Below, in pieces: positions 1-7,031 of a stretch of 32,200 nucleotides of DNA. This stretch comes from an uncultured Sterolibacterium sp. (GTDB lineage Bacteria; Pseudomonadota; Gammaproteobacteria; Burkholderiales; Rhodocyclaceae). Location of the stretch: positions 1-32,200 of the forward strand of contig CAIYYX010000039.1 of assembly GCA_903930535.1 (NCBI GenBank), read 5' to 3'. The translations under genes and the position numbers were made by a program. Below the pieces are notes generated by a model that saw only the letters and a program-made list of their open reading frames with translations, was not told where the DNA came from and did no database searches. The first letter of the stretch is position 1. Every line of letters starts with the position of its first letter.

Positions 1-2
1 CG

Positions 3-281
3 GCGGACGTATATGGTCAGGTCTATGACACGCTTCGGGACAAGACATACCCGGGAGCCCGCATCTGGATGGGAACCACGCCGGCGCGCGAGACTGAAAG
101 CGACGAAGAGGCCCGGTTCTGGTTCAGGGACGTTCCGTCCGGCGTCTATCTTGTCCGTATTTCATTGCCGGAGCGAGACTCCATCACGGGCAGGGTTCTT
201 GTCGCGAGCGGGCTGTCGGTCACGATTGCGAATCTCGACATTTCGAAAATCGATCCGCCGGAGGAAGATGATGAATACTAA
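3..281 (+). CDS. C-terminal end of a carboxypeptidase-regulatory-like (CNA_B/transthyretin-fold) domain protein, partial
   Basis: The reading frame is already open at the left edge and ends with TAA at 279-281, so only the last 92 residues are visible. They begin with the pattern DVYGQVYD...YPGARIWMG, continue with FRDVPSGVYLVRISLP, and end in an acidic tail (DPPEEDDEY). A 'G.V.D....PGA.V' strand, a later 'F.DVPSG.Y.V' strand and a final hydrophobic strand are typical of the carboxypeptidase regulatory-like beta-sandwich found at the ends of bacterial surface or secreted proteins. I chose the frame starting at base 3 because it stays open across the edge; an ATG at 69 lies inside the domain and is unlikely to be the true start. 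The protein's function and localisation lie outside the window. Confidence 0.6.
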   Translation, partial: ADVYGQVYDTLRDKTYPGARIWMGTTPARETESDEEARFWFRDVPSGVYLVRISLPERDSITGRVLVASGLSVTIANLDISKIDPPEEDDEY

Positions 282-314
282 CGGGTTCATCTGCGAACAC
301 GAAACGTGAAAGAT

Positions 315-333
315 CTAATAATGCGTAACGCAT
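315..333. promoter_or_regulatory. Possible -10 element with adjoining 13-bp palindrome upstream of the PilZ gene
   Basis: A TAATAAT run at about 315-322 directly precedes the palindrome ATGCGT-A-ACGCAT (321-333), 51 bp before the PilZ-like start codon. An operator overlapping a transcription start would look like this, but no convincing -35 element is visible and a 6-bp arm is short enough to occur by chance. Confidence 0.22.
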
Positions 334-383
334 ATGCAATGAATTCTTGCTACGTTGTCTGACCGCTAAACGATGAGAACGAC

Positions 384-746
384 ATGTTACTATCAGATCG
401 GGGTCGCTTTCCAAGGTTCCCATTCCACACGAGGGGAAGTTTGCAGTTCGATGCGTGCATCCATCAAGGCACGATGCTCGATATTTCTTTGAAGGGTGGG
501 GTTTTCGTCCCTGATGCGAACCCAGAATTTTCAGTAGGACAAGAATGCCGACTCAAGGTCTTTCATGGCGGAACCGCAAGATTTGTCGAACTGGATGGGC
601 GCGTCGTTTATTTTCACGACCACTTGATCGGGATCGCGTTCAAGCCTGTCAGTGAGGAGACATTCCGTGGGTTTCAGAAAATCATCGAGCTCAATCTTGC
701 AATGCCTGTTCTATTGGAGCGTGACTTGCCTGTGCTGCTCAGGTGA
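384..746 (+). CDS. PilZ domain protein (120 aa)
   Basis: This single-domain protein matches the short PilZ family of betaproteobacteria. It has an N-terminal arginine-rich stretch (residues 6-14, RGRFPRFPF), a DISLKG motif at 33-38 fitting the [D/N]xSxxG signature of c-di-GMP binding, alternating beta strands, and a C-terminal helix with the family-like pattern ELNL...LLERDL. PilZ proteins bind cyclic di-GMP and affect motility, surface attachment or exopolysaccharide. The RxxxR half of the site is imperfect: counting back four residues from Arg11 gives Gly7, although Arg6 and Arg8 flank it, so ligand binding may be weak or shifted. No strong Shine-Dalgarno sequence precedes the ATG. The gene stands alone between two intergenic gaps, so context adds nothing about its target. 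Confidence 0.82.
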   Translation: MLLSDRGRFPRFPFHTRGSLQFDACIHQGTMLDISLKGGVFVPDANPEFSVGQECRLKVFHGGTARFVELDGRVVYFHDHLIGIAFKPVSEETFRGFQKIIELNLAMPVLLERDLPVLLR

Positions 747-775
747 TGATTCAGCTGGATCAGAGCAGTTTTCAG

Positions 776-1093
776 TTACATTTTCCTGACGAATGTCTGT
801 CGCTGCAATGCTATTTTGAGTCGCACCCTTGCAGAAAGACTCGTCAAGCTCAGGCCGATCGCTTGCGCCTCCCTGTGAAAGCATGAAATGCTGATGATTT
901 TGGAATCATTCCATGTCGCGAAACGCTCAAGCTCATCCTCATGACCATACCAACTGGTCATGGAGAGGTACTTCGCGGCGACGGCGACTGCCTTGCAATC
1001 GATGGAACTTCTGTCTATCCATGCATCGAGATCAAATGTGCTGAATTGTTCTGCGCAAAATTGGGCAAGGGACTCAATACCGGATGGGTTCAT
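776..1093 (-). CDS. Hypothetical protein (105 aa), uncertain
   Basis: I do not recognise this ORF. It reads as a mixed sequence with a plausible amphipathic N-terminal half (AEQFSTFDLDAWIDRSS, then a helix-like AVAVAAKYLS) and a basic C-terminal end (VRLKIALQRQTFVRKM). The only ribosome-binding hint is an AGGT about seven bases before the ATG at 1093. Its composition follows the A/T-richer surroundings. Plus-strand ORFs overlap the same bases but look less protein-like. It may be a real orphan gene, a remnant or chance. Confidence 0.28.
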   Translation of the reverse strand: MNPSGIESLAQFCAEQFSTFDLDAWIDRSSIDCKAVAVAAKYLSMTSWYGHEDELERFATWNDSKIISISCFHREAQAIGLSLTSLSARVRLKIALQRQTFVRKM

Positions 1094-1214
1094 GGGAGAT
1101 ACCTACAAGGTTTTATACAACGGAGTGAAGTATGCGACGATCAAAAGTATTATGCCATGACAATATTGTATTTTCATCACGGAATTATTTCTCTGCCGAA
1201 AATCCGGACATTTC

Positions 1215-1244
1215 TTCATCGCTGAATAAGGCCTGCGCTATACT
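1215..1244 (+). promoter_or_regulatory. Possible sigma-70 promoter for the CYTH-CHAD gene
   Basis: A good -10 hexamer TATACT (1239-1244) lies 18 bp after a weak -35 match TTCATC (1215-1220), about 50 bp before the start codon. The -10 is convincing, the -35 is not. Confidence 0.35.
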
Positions 1245-1297
1245 TCGTAACTTGAACTGCTACCCGCATTCCTGCTCTCAAAAAGCGACCGGATGAC

Positions 1298-2797
1298 ATG
1301 GCCAACGAGATCGAACTGAAGCTTTCCCTGCCGGCAGAGTGGCAAACTCCGTTCGCGCGCCTTTCAGTCCTGAAGAAAGCCGGCTCGCGGCAGACCCAGC
1401 AACTCGTCAATATTTACTACGACACGCCTTCTCTCGCCCTGCACAAACGCGGGATCGCGCTGCGCCTGAGAAAGCAGGGAAGAATCTGGCTGCAGACGGT
1501 CAAGTGCGCCGGCAGTTCCGCTGCGGGGCTCACCACAAGGCCGGAATGGGAAACGCCTTATTCCGGCCGCTTCGACTTTTCTTCCGTCGATGATCCTGGG
1601 GTGCGTCACCAACTGGAACGTCCTTCCCTGAGGAAGAGACTCATTCCCCTGTTCGAGACAAACATCCGTCGCACCACCTGGCGCTTCGAGCCAGCACCGG
1701 GCTGCGTCTTCCATCTGATGCTGGACCGTGGCTGGGTTGCGGCGGCCGGACGGCGGCAGTCGATTTCCGAGGTCGAGCTTGAACTCGAAAGCGGCGACGT
1801 CAATGAGATCTTCAAGCTTGCGCAGACGCTCACCGACCGCGTGCCGCTGGTGCCGCAAATTCTCTCCAAGGCCGAGCGCGGCTACCGCCTTTATCAGAAT
1901 GTCAGTCCGGCACCGGTCAAGGCGCAGCCCGTCCCCCTTGTCGCCGATTGTCAGCCGCTTTCCTGCTTCCGGCAGATCGCCTTATCCTGTCTCGAGCATC
2001 AGCAGGGCAACCTCGGAGGCGTTCTTCAGAGCGCCGATCCAGAGTTCATCCATCAGATGCGGGTGGCGACAAGAAGGCTGCGCGCGGCCATACGCCTGTT
2101 CGCACCGTACCTGCCATCCGGATTTGCCGACGAGCTGCTGCCGCCGCTGCGCCAGCTGATGGACAAGCTCGGCCGGGCGCGCGACCTCGATGTCCTGCTC
2201 TCCGAGATCGCCATGCCGGTGATGCACGCCCTGCCCGGAGAGCCGCGACTTGCTGCCCTGGTCGGAGCGGTCACGGATCGGCAATACGCGGCGCGCGAGG
2301 CGGCCGTCCGTCATCTGCGTTCCGTCGCCTACGGCCGCCTGATGCTTCAGGCCACCGCGGCACTGCATCGCCTCGGCGAACGGTCAGAGGATGAAACGAT
2401 TGCCGTCTTCGCCGCCGAAAGGCTCAAGAGACTGCGGAAGAAGGTGCTTGTACTGGCCGATGCGGCCAGCACGGAAGAGCCGGCCTCGCTGCACAGGCTG
2501 CGCATTGCGATCAAGCGCCTGCGCTATGCCCTCGAGTTCTTCTCGCCGCTTCACCCAGGCAAGGTGCTGCAAAAGCTGCTGCGTAGCCTCGGCGTCCTGC
2601 AGGACGAACTGGGACAGGTGAACGATCTGGCCAATGCCGGCATGCTTCTGATGCATTGCGCCGGCGACGATCCGCGTCTGCGCGAGGCAGTGTCTCTGGT
2701 GGGCGGCTGGCATGCGCAGCGTCACCGCGAGCTGCTGGCACGTATCCCCGAGCGTCTGAAGGATCTGCAGCGCTTGCATTTGCCCACACTAGGCTGA
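1298..2797 (+). CDS. CYTH and CHAD domain protein (inorganic triphosphatase family)
   Basis: The protein has 499 residues. The N-terminal CYTH domain (about 1-205) opens with the ExExK signature EIELK at residues 4-8, which places the ATG at 1298 as the start. The acidic and basic strands that line a triphosphate tunnel follow, for example ALRLRKQG and SEVELELESG. The C-terminal CHAD domain (about 220-495) is helical and carries the two histidine/arginine-rich helices HQMRVATRRLR (about 251) and LHRLRIAIKRLR (about 398). Enzymes of this architecture, such as E. coli YgiF, hydrolyse inorganic triphosphate, and CHAD domains are known to bind polyphosphate granules. Its position a few kilobases from pst and plcP-like genes agrees with a role in phosphate storage, but no Pho box is visible upstream. 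Confidence 0.93.
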   Translation: MANEIELKLSLPAEWQTPFARLSVLKKAGSRQTQQLVNIYYDTPSLALHKRGIALRLRKQGRIWLQTVKCAGSSAAGLTTRPEWETPYSGRFDFSSVDDPGVRHQLERPSLRKRLIPLFETNIRRTTWRFEPAPGCVFHLMLDRGWVAAAGRRQSISEVELELESGDVNEIFKLAQTLTDRVPLVPQILSKAERGYRLYQNVSPAPVKAQPVPLVADCQPLSCFRQIALSCLEHQQGNLGGVLQSADPEFIHQMRVATRRLRAAIRLFAPYLPSGFADELLPPLRQLMDKLGRARDLDVLLSEIAMPVMHALPGEPRLAALVGAVTDRQYAAREAAVRHLRSVAYGRLMLQATAALHRLGERSEDETIAVFAAERLKRLRKKVLVLADAASTEEPASLHRLRIAIKRLRYALEFFSPLHPGKVLQKLLRSLGVLQDELGQVNDLANAGMLLMHCAGDDPRLREAVSLVGGWHAQRHRELLARIPERLKDLQRLHLPTLG

Positions 2798-2980
2798 CTC
2801 GTCCCGTTAGGTTTTTCCCCGCTAGGGGATACCGGTCATAAAGGGGGATCGAGACCTTTGGCCGAGCCCATGGGCACGGCGAAAAGGCAAGTTTAAAGCG
2901 CCTTCATCAAACAGTCACAGTGTGCGGTTATTCTGACGATCTTTCATCCCGGCCTCGGAATCATCCCGTGACCAGACCGG
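2798..2980. other. Intergenic stretch with a short structured element
   Basis: There is no ORF here. Two small hairpins are visible: CCCC-GCTA-GGGG at about 2817-2828 and GCC-ga-GCCCatGGGC-ac-GGC at about 2862-2881. Neither is followed by a T-run on either strand, so I do not call a terminator. It could hold a small RNA or a leader, but matches none that I recognise. Confidence 0.3.
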
Positions 2981-3115
2981 TCAACGCAATCTGCGCCTGC
3001 GCCGGTCTTCCCTTCTCAGGCGTTGCAGCGCCATGAACTCCAGAATCCCCCAGAGAATGGCAGTGCCCAGCGATATCACAGGATGGGAAATGGCCTTTTG
3101 GATGATGTGGTTCAT
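2981..3115 (-). CDS. Small membrane protein, hypothetical (44 aa)
   Basis: The ORF encodes one hydrophobic segment (HPVISLGTAILWGILEFMAL) followed by a strongly basic tail (QRLRREDRRRRRLR). This is the pattern of a single-pass inner-membrane microprotein with a cytoplasmic C terminus. I chose the internal ATG at 3115 because the hydrophobic segment follows it at once; an in-frame ATG at 3178 would add 21 residues that overlap the neighbouring small ORF in another frame. The Shine-Dalgarno is weak, so translation may depend on the ORF just upstream (3123-3212), whose stop codon lies 7 bases before this start. Function unknown. Confidence 0.45.
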   Translation of the reverse strand: MNHIIQKAISHPVISLGTAILWGILEFMALQRLRREDRRRRRLR

Positions 3116-3122
3116 GGCTTGC

Positions 3123-3212
3123 TCAAAGATCGTCCAAAAGCCACAAGCTGACCAGACTGTGCTCGAAGAAATTGTCAATAATGGCTTGCAGATCGAAAGT
3201 CATAACCCTCAT
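3123..3212 (-). CDS. Very small ORF (29 aa) with a good ribosome-binding site
   Basis: An AGGAG (plus-strand CTCCT at 3221-3225) lies 8 bases before an ATG at 3212, which opens a 29-codon frame ending SLVSLWLLDDL. A second in-frame ATG is at 3203. The stop is followed after 7 bases by the start of the 44-aa membrane ORF. It could be a leader peptide coupled to that ORF, an independent microprotein, or the 5' part of one gene split by a frameshift: its HSLVSLW loosely resembles HPVISLG in the next ORF. Confidence 0.35.
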   Translation of the reverse strand: MRVMTFDLQAIIDNFFEHSLVSLWLLDDL

Positions 3213-3297
3213 GGCGCGCGCTCCTGAAGTGATGTGCGGGTAGGAGCAAGATAGCAAGGGTAGGTTAAGGATTCATTTCAGTAGGAGGACAATTTCG

Positions 3298-4308
3298 ATG
3301 AAGCCATTGCCCGAATTGACCGAACTGGAGAGCATCATCGAGGAAGGCGGCTCCTCTGTCGAAGCACGCATCGTTTGTCAGGTGTTGGCGAACGAACGGC
3401 GCTTTCCCGTCCATGCGGTCACCCTGGGTAATCCGAGTATGGATGTGCCAGCAGTCGGCTTTTTCGGCGGGGTTCATGGACTGGAACGGATAGGCGCAGC
3501 AGTCGTGTTGGCCTATTTGCGCAGCCTGGTGATGCGCCTGAAGTGGGATGACTTGCTGGCGCGACAGTTGGAATCCGTCCGGCTTGTTTTCATGCCTCTG
3601 GTGAATCCCGGGGGGATGTGGCGAGGCACACGGGCCAATCCCAAGGGCGTAGACCTCATGCGCAACGCACCCCTGGAAGCGTCGGAAAGGGTTCCCTTTC
3701 TGATCGGCGGACAGCGCATCAGTGCCGGTCTGCCCTGGTACCGTGGCCCGCTGGAGGGTCCAATGGAAGCAGAAAGCCAGGCGCTCTGCAGCGTCGTGAC
3801 GGAGGAGTTGCTGAGTCGGGATTTCAGCATCGCCCTGGACTGCCATTCAGGTTTCGGCCTTAACGATAGGATATGGTTTCCTTACGCCCACTCGGCGCTG
3901 CCCATCCGGCATCTGCCGGAGATCCATGCGCTGAAGGTAATATTCGACCTGACCCACAACCACCACAATTACCTCTTTGAGCCGCAAAGCCGTCAGTATC
4001 TGACGCACGGCGACCTCTGGGATCACCTTTATCAAAGCGCGTCGTCGGAACCGAGCCGGGTATTCCTCCCCCTCACTCTGGAGATGGGCTCGTGGCTATG
4101 GGTGAAGAAAAATCCGCGACAATTCTTTTCCCGCCAGGGAATCTTCAATCCCCTGATTGCCCATCGCCAGCAACGCGTGCTTCGCCGGCACCTGTCCTGG
4201 CTAGATTTCCTCGTGCGTGCTGCTTGCAGCCATGGTCGTTGGCGGCCTGCGGGCGTAGAACAGGCTAGTCACCGCGAGCGGGCATTGGCCTTATGGTACC
4301 GGGGATGA
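3298..4308 (+). CDS. M14-family zinc peptidase/deacylase-like protein (336 aa)
   Basis: The protein has the zinc-site layout of the M14 carboxypeptidase/succinylglutamate desuccinylase superfamily. The HxxE motif HGLE is at residues 60-63, the third zinc histidine is in DCHSGFG (about His183), and the likely catalytic glutamate is in LEMGSW (about Glu262). A GVDLMRNAP segment occupies the usual substrate-binding GxDxNRN region with Met in place of the first Asn. No signal peptide is visible, so it is probably cytoplasmic. A strong AGGAGG nine bases before the ATG supports the start. Its stop overlaps the start of the following alpha/beta hydrolase (ATGA), so the two are probably translated together. 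Substrate unknown; an amide-bond hydrolase of peptides or acyl-amino acids is the safest description. Confidence 0.82.
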   Translation: MKPLPELTELESIIEEGGSSVEARIVCQVLANERRFPVHAVTLGNPSMDVPAVGFFGGVHGLERIGAAVVLAYLRSLVMRLKWDDLLARQLESVRLVFMPLVNPGGMWRGTRANPKGVDLMRNAPLEASERVPFLIGGQRISAGLPWYRGPLEGPMEAESQALCSVVTEELLSRDFSIALDCHSGFGLNDRIWFPYAHSALPIRHLPEIHALKVIFDLTHNHHNYLFEPQSRQYLTHGDLWDHLYQSASSEPSRVFLPLTLEMGSWLWVKKNPRQFFSRQGIFNPLIAHRQQRVLRRHLSWLDFLVRAACSHGRWRPAGVEQASHRERALALWYRG

Positions 4309-5060
4309 GCACCTGGGTATTCCTGCGCGGCCTGACTCGCGAGGCCCGGCATTGGGGAGATTTTCCCACGATCTTTCGGGGCGCGATTCCCAACGCACAA
4401 ATTATCGCCCTCGACCTTCCCGGCAATGGGGCTCTGCACAAAATGGCAAGTCCGTTGAGTGTCGGGGAAATGGCGGAGTATTGCCGCTTCGAGTTGCAGG
4501 CGCGTGGCATCCCCCCTCCCTATCACCTGCTAGCCATGTCGCTGGGAGCGATGGTCGCCGTGGCGTGGGCGGCTCACCATGCGCAAGAGATCGGCTCGGG
4601 CGTCCTGATCAATACCAGCCTGAGCCCATTTAGCCCGTTCTACAGGCGGCTCACGCCACACAACTACCCTGCCTTGTTGAAACTGGCATTCCTGGGCGGA
4701 GACGATCTTGATTGGGAGAAAACTATCCTCAGGCTCACCAGTAATCACGGGGAAAAGCATAAGGAAGTGCTGGCAACCTGGCTCTCCTATCGGCGCGAAT
4801 ACCCGGTATCAAACCGCAACGCGCTGCGGCAACTGCTTGCTGCGAGCCGCTATCGGGCACCTGCCAGCTTGCCCTCGGTGCCCATGCTGATACTCGGGAG
4901 CAGAGGAGATGCCTTGGTGGACCCGCGTTGTTCGCAACAACTCGCGTTTCGATGGCAGGCCGAGATTGTCGAACATCCAGCAGCCGGCCATGACATTCCC
5001 CTGGACGACGGTCACTGGGTCGCGGAGCAAGTGCGCAATTGGCTGCAACGCGGGCTGTAA
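4305..5060 (+). CDS. Alpha/beta-fold hydrolase (251 aa)
   Basis: The fold is shown by an early strand and turn (STWVFLRGLTREARHW), the nucleophile elbow LLAMSLGAM with Ser79, an acid in SRGDALVD (Asp202) and a C-terminal histidine in PAAGHDIPLDD (His229). The elbow is AxSxG rather than GxSxG. I start at 4305 because this ATG overlaps the stop of the M14-like gene as ATGA; an in-frame ATG at 4293 would add four residues. Pairing with a zinc hydrolase suggests a two-step breakdown of one substrate. The downstream plcP-like gene begins 34 bases later, but has its own Pho-box promoter overlapping this gene's stop codon. A lipase or esterase role in lipid turnover is possible but unproven. Confidence 0.85.
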   Translation: MSTWVFLRGLTREARHWGDFPTIFRGAIPNAQIIALDLPGNGALHKMASPLSVGEMAEYCRFELQARGIPPPYHLLAMSLGAMVAVAWAAHHAQEIGSGVLINTSLSPFSPFYRRLTPHNYPALLKLAFLGGDDLDWEKTILRLTSNHGEKHKEVLATWLSYRREYPVSNRNALRQLLAASRYRAPASLPSVPMLILGSRGDALVDPRCSQQLAFRWQAEIVEHPAAGHDIPLDDGHWVAEQVRNWLQRGL

Positions 5061-5088
5061 TCTCTCCGTCACAGTGTTCGATTACTAT
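5055..5088 (+). promoter_or_regulatory. Pho box and -10 of the plcP-like gene
   Basis: CTGTAAT-CTCT-CCGTCAC (5055-5072) matches the PhoB recognition pattern of two CTGTCAT-like 7-mers separated by 4 bp, with one mismatch in each. It is followed after 10 bp by TACTAT (5083-5088). The upstream part overlaps the last codons and stop of the alpha/beta hydrolase. The 10-bp spacing is identical to that at pstS. A start about 7 bases after the hexamer would fall on the A of the ATG at 5095, so the transcript may be leaderless; no Shine-Dalgarno is visible. Confidence 0.68.
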
Positions 5089-5094
5089 CGCGGG

Positions 5095-5865
5095 ATGAAA
5101 TACCGCTCGATTTTCCTCTCCGATATCCACCTCGGCACGCGCGGCTGCCAGGCAGGACGGCTCCTCGACTTTATTCGCGAGCATGAGTCTGAGTATCTGT
5201 TTCTGGTCGGGGATATCATCGACTTCTGGGCGATGAACCGCACCATCTATTGGTCGCCCTTGCAGAACACCCTGGTGCAGAAAGTATTGCGGCGGGCGCG
5301 CCACGGCGAAAAAGTGATCCTGATACCCGGCAACCATGACGAGGCCTTGCGCGAATATGTCGATACCTCATTCGGCGACATTCGGGTGGTCAAAGAGCAT
5401 ATCCATACCGCTGCCGACGGTCGGCGCTACCTGGTGCTGCACGGCGACGAGTTCGATCAGGTGACGCGCCACCACCGCTGGGTGGCGGTTCTCGGCGACA
5501 TTGCCTACAACTTTCTGGTGCGTATCAATGCCTGGTTTTCCTGGATGCGGCGGACGCTGCGCATCTCGGGCTACTGGTCGCTGGCCGGCTATGCTAAGCG
5601 GAGAATAAAGAGCGCAGTCAGTTTTATTTTCGATTTCGAAGACTCGGTGATTCATGCCGTGCGCGGCCGCGGCCTTGACGGCGTCATCTGCGGCCATATC
5701 CATAGTGCGGTCATCCGAGAAGTGGGCGGCCTGACCTATATCAACTGCGGCGATTGGGTGGATAGCTGCACCGCCATTGTTGAGCATTTCGACGGCCGCA
5801 TGGAACTGATAGAGTGGGGTGTGACAAAGCCCGAGGTCTTCGTCGAGGAAGTCTTGGCGGCTTAG
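5095..5865 (+). CDS. plcP: PlcP-type metallophosphoesterase (annotated in many genomes as UDP-2,3-diacylglucosamine diphosphatase)
   Basis: All metal-binding motifs of the calcineurin-like phosphoesterase fold are present in this 256-aa protein: SDIHLG (Asp10, His12), GDIIDFW (Asp40), GNHD (Asn80, His81), HGDEFD (His116) and GHIH (His201, His203). The sequence resembles the long-insert COG2908 members shown to be PlcP phospholipase C (features SDIHLGTRGCQA, YWSLAGYAK and NCGDWVDSCTAI) more than classical LpxH. PlcP releases the head group of phospholipids during phosphate starvation and leaves diacylglycerol. A Pho box before this gene, two glycosyltransferases directly convergent with it (2 bp apart) and diacylglycerol kinase nearby all fit that role. 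I used the ATG at 5095 because the fold begins at once there. LpxH-like activity in lipid A synthesis remains the main alternative. Confidence 0.86.
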   Translation: MKYRSIFLSDIHLGTRGCQAGRLLDFIREHESEYLFLVGDIIDFWAMNRTIYWSPLQNTLVQKVLRRARHGEKVILIPGNHDEALREYVDTSFGDIRVVKEHIHTAADGRRYLVLHGDEFDQVTRHHRWVAVLGDIAYNFLVRINAWFSWMRRTLRISGYWSLAGYAKRRIKSAVSFIFDFEDSVIHAVRGRGLDGVICGHIHSAVIREVGGLTYINCGDWVDSCTAIVEHFDGRMELIEWGVTKPEVFVEEVLAA

Positions 5866-5867
5866 GG

Positions 5868-7028
5868 TTATTTGGTGAGCAGTGACTGGTAGAGATTGGC
5901 GACTTCTCTGGCGCGCTCCAAGGCACTCCACTCGAGCGCGAACTCTCGCGCATTGGCAGAGAGCTTGGCGCGGCGCACAGGCTCGCTCAACAGATCGACC
6001 AGGCAGGCGGCGAATCCTCCCACGTCGTCGGGAGCAGCAACCGCGCCGCGCTGCGGCATGATAATGTCGCGGGTGCCCATCGCTGCCAGGCCGACCACGG
6101 GCACGCCCTGAGCCATTGCTTCGAGCAGCACCAGGCCCTGGGTCTCTGTGCGCGAAGCGAAAACGAAAGTATCGGCGGCGGCGTAGCAGTCGCGCAGGTC
6201 ACTTTTGCGGTCGAGATAGCCGACGAAATTCACCTGCTCCGAGAGGCCCTTGCGCTGCGCTTCCTCGCGCAATGCCGGCAACGCCGGCCCCTCGCCGGCA
6301 ATGACCAGCAGAAGATCCGGTAATACGCGCTTGGCTTCCCCGACGACCTCGAGCAGGAAGCCGATATTCTTCTCGAAGGCGACTCGCCCGACAAACAACG
6401 CCATCGGTCGTTTAGGGTGAATGCCGTGTTTGGCACGGAAGCTGCCGCCATTGCCGGGCGTGAAGAAATCCTCGGGGATTCCGGTGGGCAGCACGGTGAG
6501 TGGCTGGCTCACGCCGTAGGACTTGAGTACGTCGCTCATGGCCAGCGAAGGCACGACCACCGCATCCATGTCGTTGCATTGCGCTCTTGAAAAGCGCCGC
6601 GCCGCGGCGCGAACCCAGGAACTCGGGAGAAAGGGCAGGTAATGGCCGAGGTATTCCTCGAAGTAGGTATGGTAGGTCGCAAGACGTGGTACGCCGAGGG
6701 CTCGCGCCAGCGCAAGACCGGCGTAATGAGCGACGAAGGGGGTATGGATATGCACCAGGTCTATGCCCAGCGGGCGCAGTTCTTCCACCAGCCCAAGGGT
6801 TGATTTATAGCTCTTGAGTCTGTCCTCCGGATCGCGCGGGACGGCGCGCGAAGGAATACGGTAAATGCCGTTAGCCTCAAGAACGACTTCCCTGGTGGGA
6901 AGATAATGCGGCGCTATCAGGGTTACCCTGTGGCCGGCGGTAATGAGTTCGCTTCTAAAGGTCTCGATCGAGGTCGAGACGCCATTGATGCGCGGGAAAA
7001 ATACGTCCGAGACATAGAGAATATGCAT
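5868..7028 (-). CDS. GT4 glycosyltransferase, probable glycolipid synthase
   Basis: This 386-aa protein has the two Rossmann domains of GT-B family 4 enzymes. The N terminus (MHILYVSDVFFPRINGVSTS) carries the acceptor-side glycine loop, FVGRVAFEKN opens the nucleotide-sugar domain, and TETQGLVLLE contains the EX7E donor-binding motif. The N-terminal pattern is like that of processive diacylglycerol glucosyltransferases of bacteria, although GT4 specificity cannot be read from sequence. It has no transmembrane segment, so membrane association is probably peripheral. It begins 3 bases after the stop of the other glycosyltransferase and is the last gene of a dgkA-GT-GT set on the minus strand. 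Two consecutive GT4 enzymes could add a first and a second sugar to diacylglycerol. Confidence 0.9.
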   Translation of the reverse strand: MHILYVSDVFFPRINGVSTSIETFRSELITAGHRVTLIAPHYLPTREVVLEANGIYRIPSRAVPRDPEDRLKSYKSTLGLVEELRPLGIDLVHIHTPFVAHYAGLALARALGVPRLATYHTYFEEYLGHYLPFLPSSWVRAAARRFSRAQCNDMDAVVVPSLAMSDVLKSYGVSQPLTVLPTGIPEDFFTPGNGGSFRAKHGIHPKRPMALFVGRVAFEKNIGFLLEVVGEAKRVLPDLLLVIAGEGPALPALREEAQRKGLSEQVNFVGYLDRKSDLRDCYAAADTFVFASRTETQGLVLLEAMAQGVPVVGLAAMGTRDIIMPQRGAVAAPDDVGGFAACLVDLLSEPVRRAKLSANAREFALEWSALERAREVANLYQSLLTK

Positions 7029-7031
7029 GGC

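Larger units (their letters stand above)
747..1297. other. Gene-poor 550-bp stretch, less GC-rich than its surroundings
   Basis: No convincing gene covers this stretch. It is visibly richer in A and T than the genes to its right, especially at 1130-1215. It holds one weak minus-strand ORF (776-1093), an 8-bp-arm inverted repeat (CATGACCA/TGGTCATG, 940-962) inside that ORF, and a possible promoter before the CYTH-CHAD gene. It could be a decayed gene or a small transferred fragment; nothing identifies an origin. Confidence 0.5.

Noticed and set aside
220..423. 67-codon minus-strand ORF across the first intergenic gap
   Set aside because: It overlaps the ends of both flanking plus-strand genes, has no ribosome-binding site and no protein-like pattern.
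940..962. Inverted repeat CATGACCA/TGGTCATG as a regulatory site
   Set aside because: It is not near any supported start codon and the arms are short; it may be chance.
2817..2828. Intrinsic terminator after the CYTH-CHAD gene
   Set aside because: The stem is only 4 bp and the T-run lies before it, not after, on the coding strand; the other strand has no T-run either.
2830..2960. c-di-GMP riboswitch after the CYTH-CHAD gene
   Set aside because: The conserved core sequences of the GEMM motif are not present, and no target gene follows on the same strand at a sensible distance.
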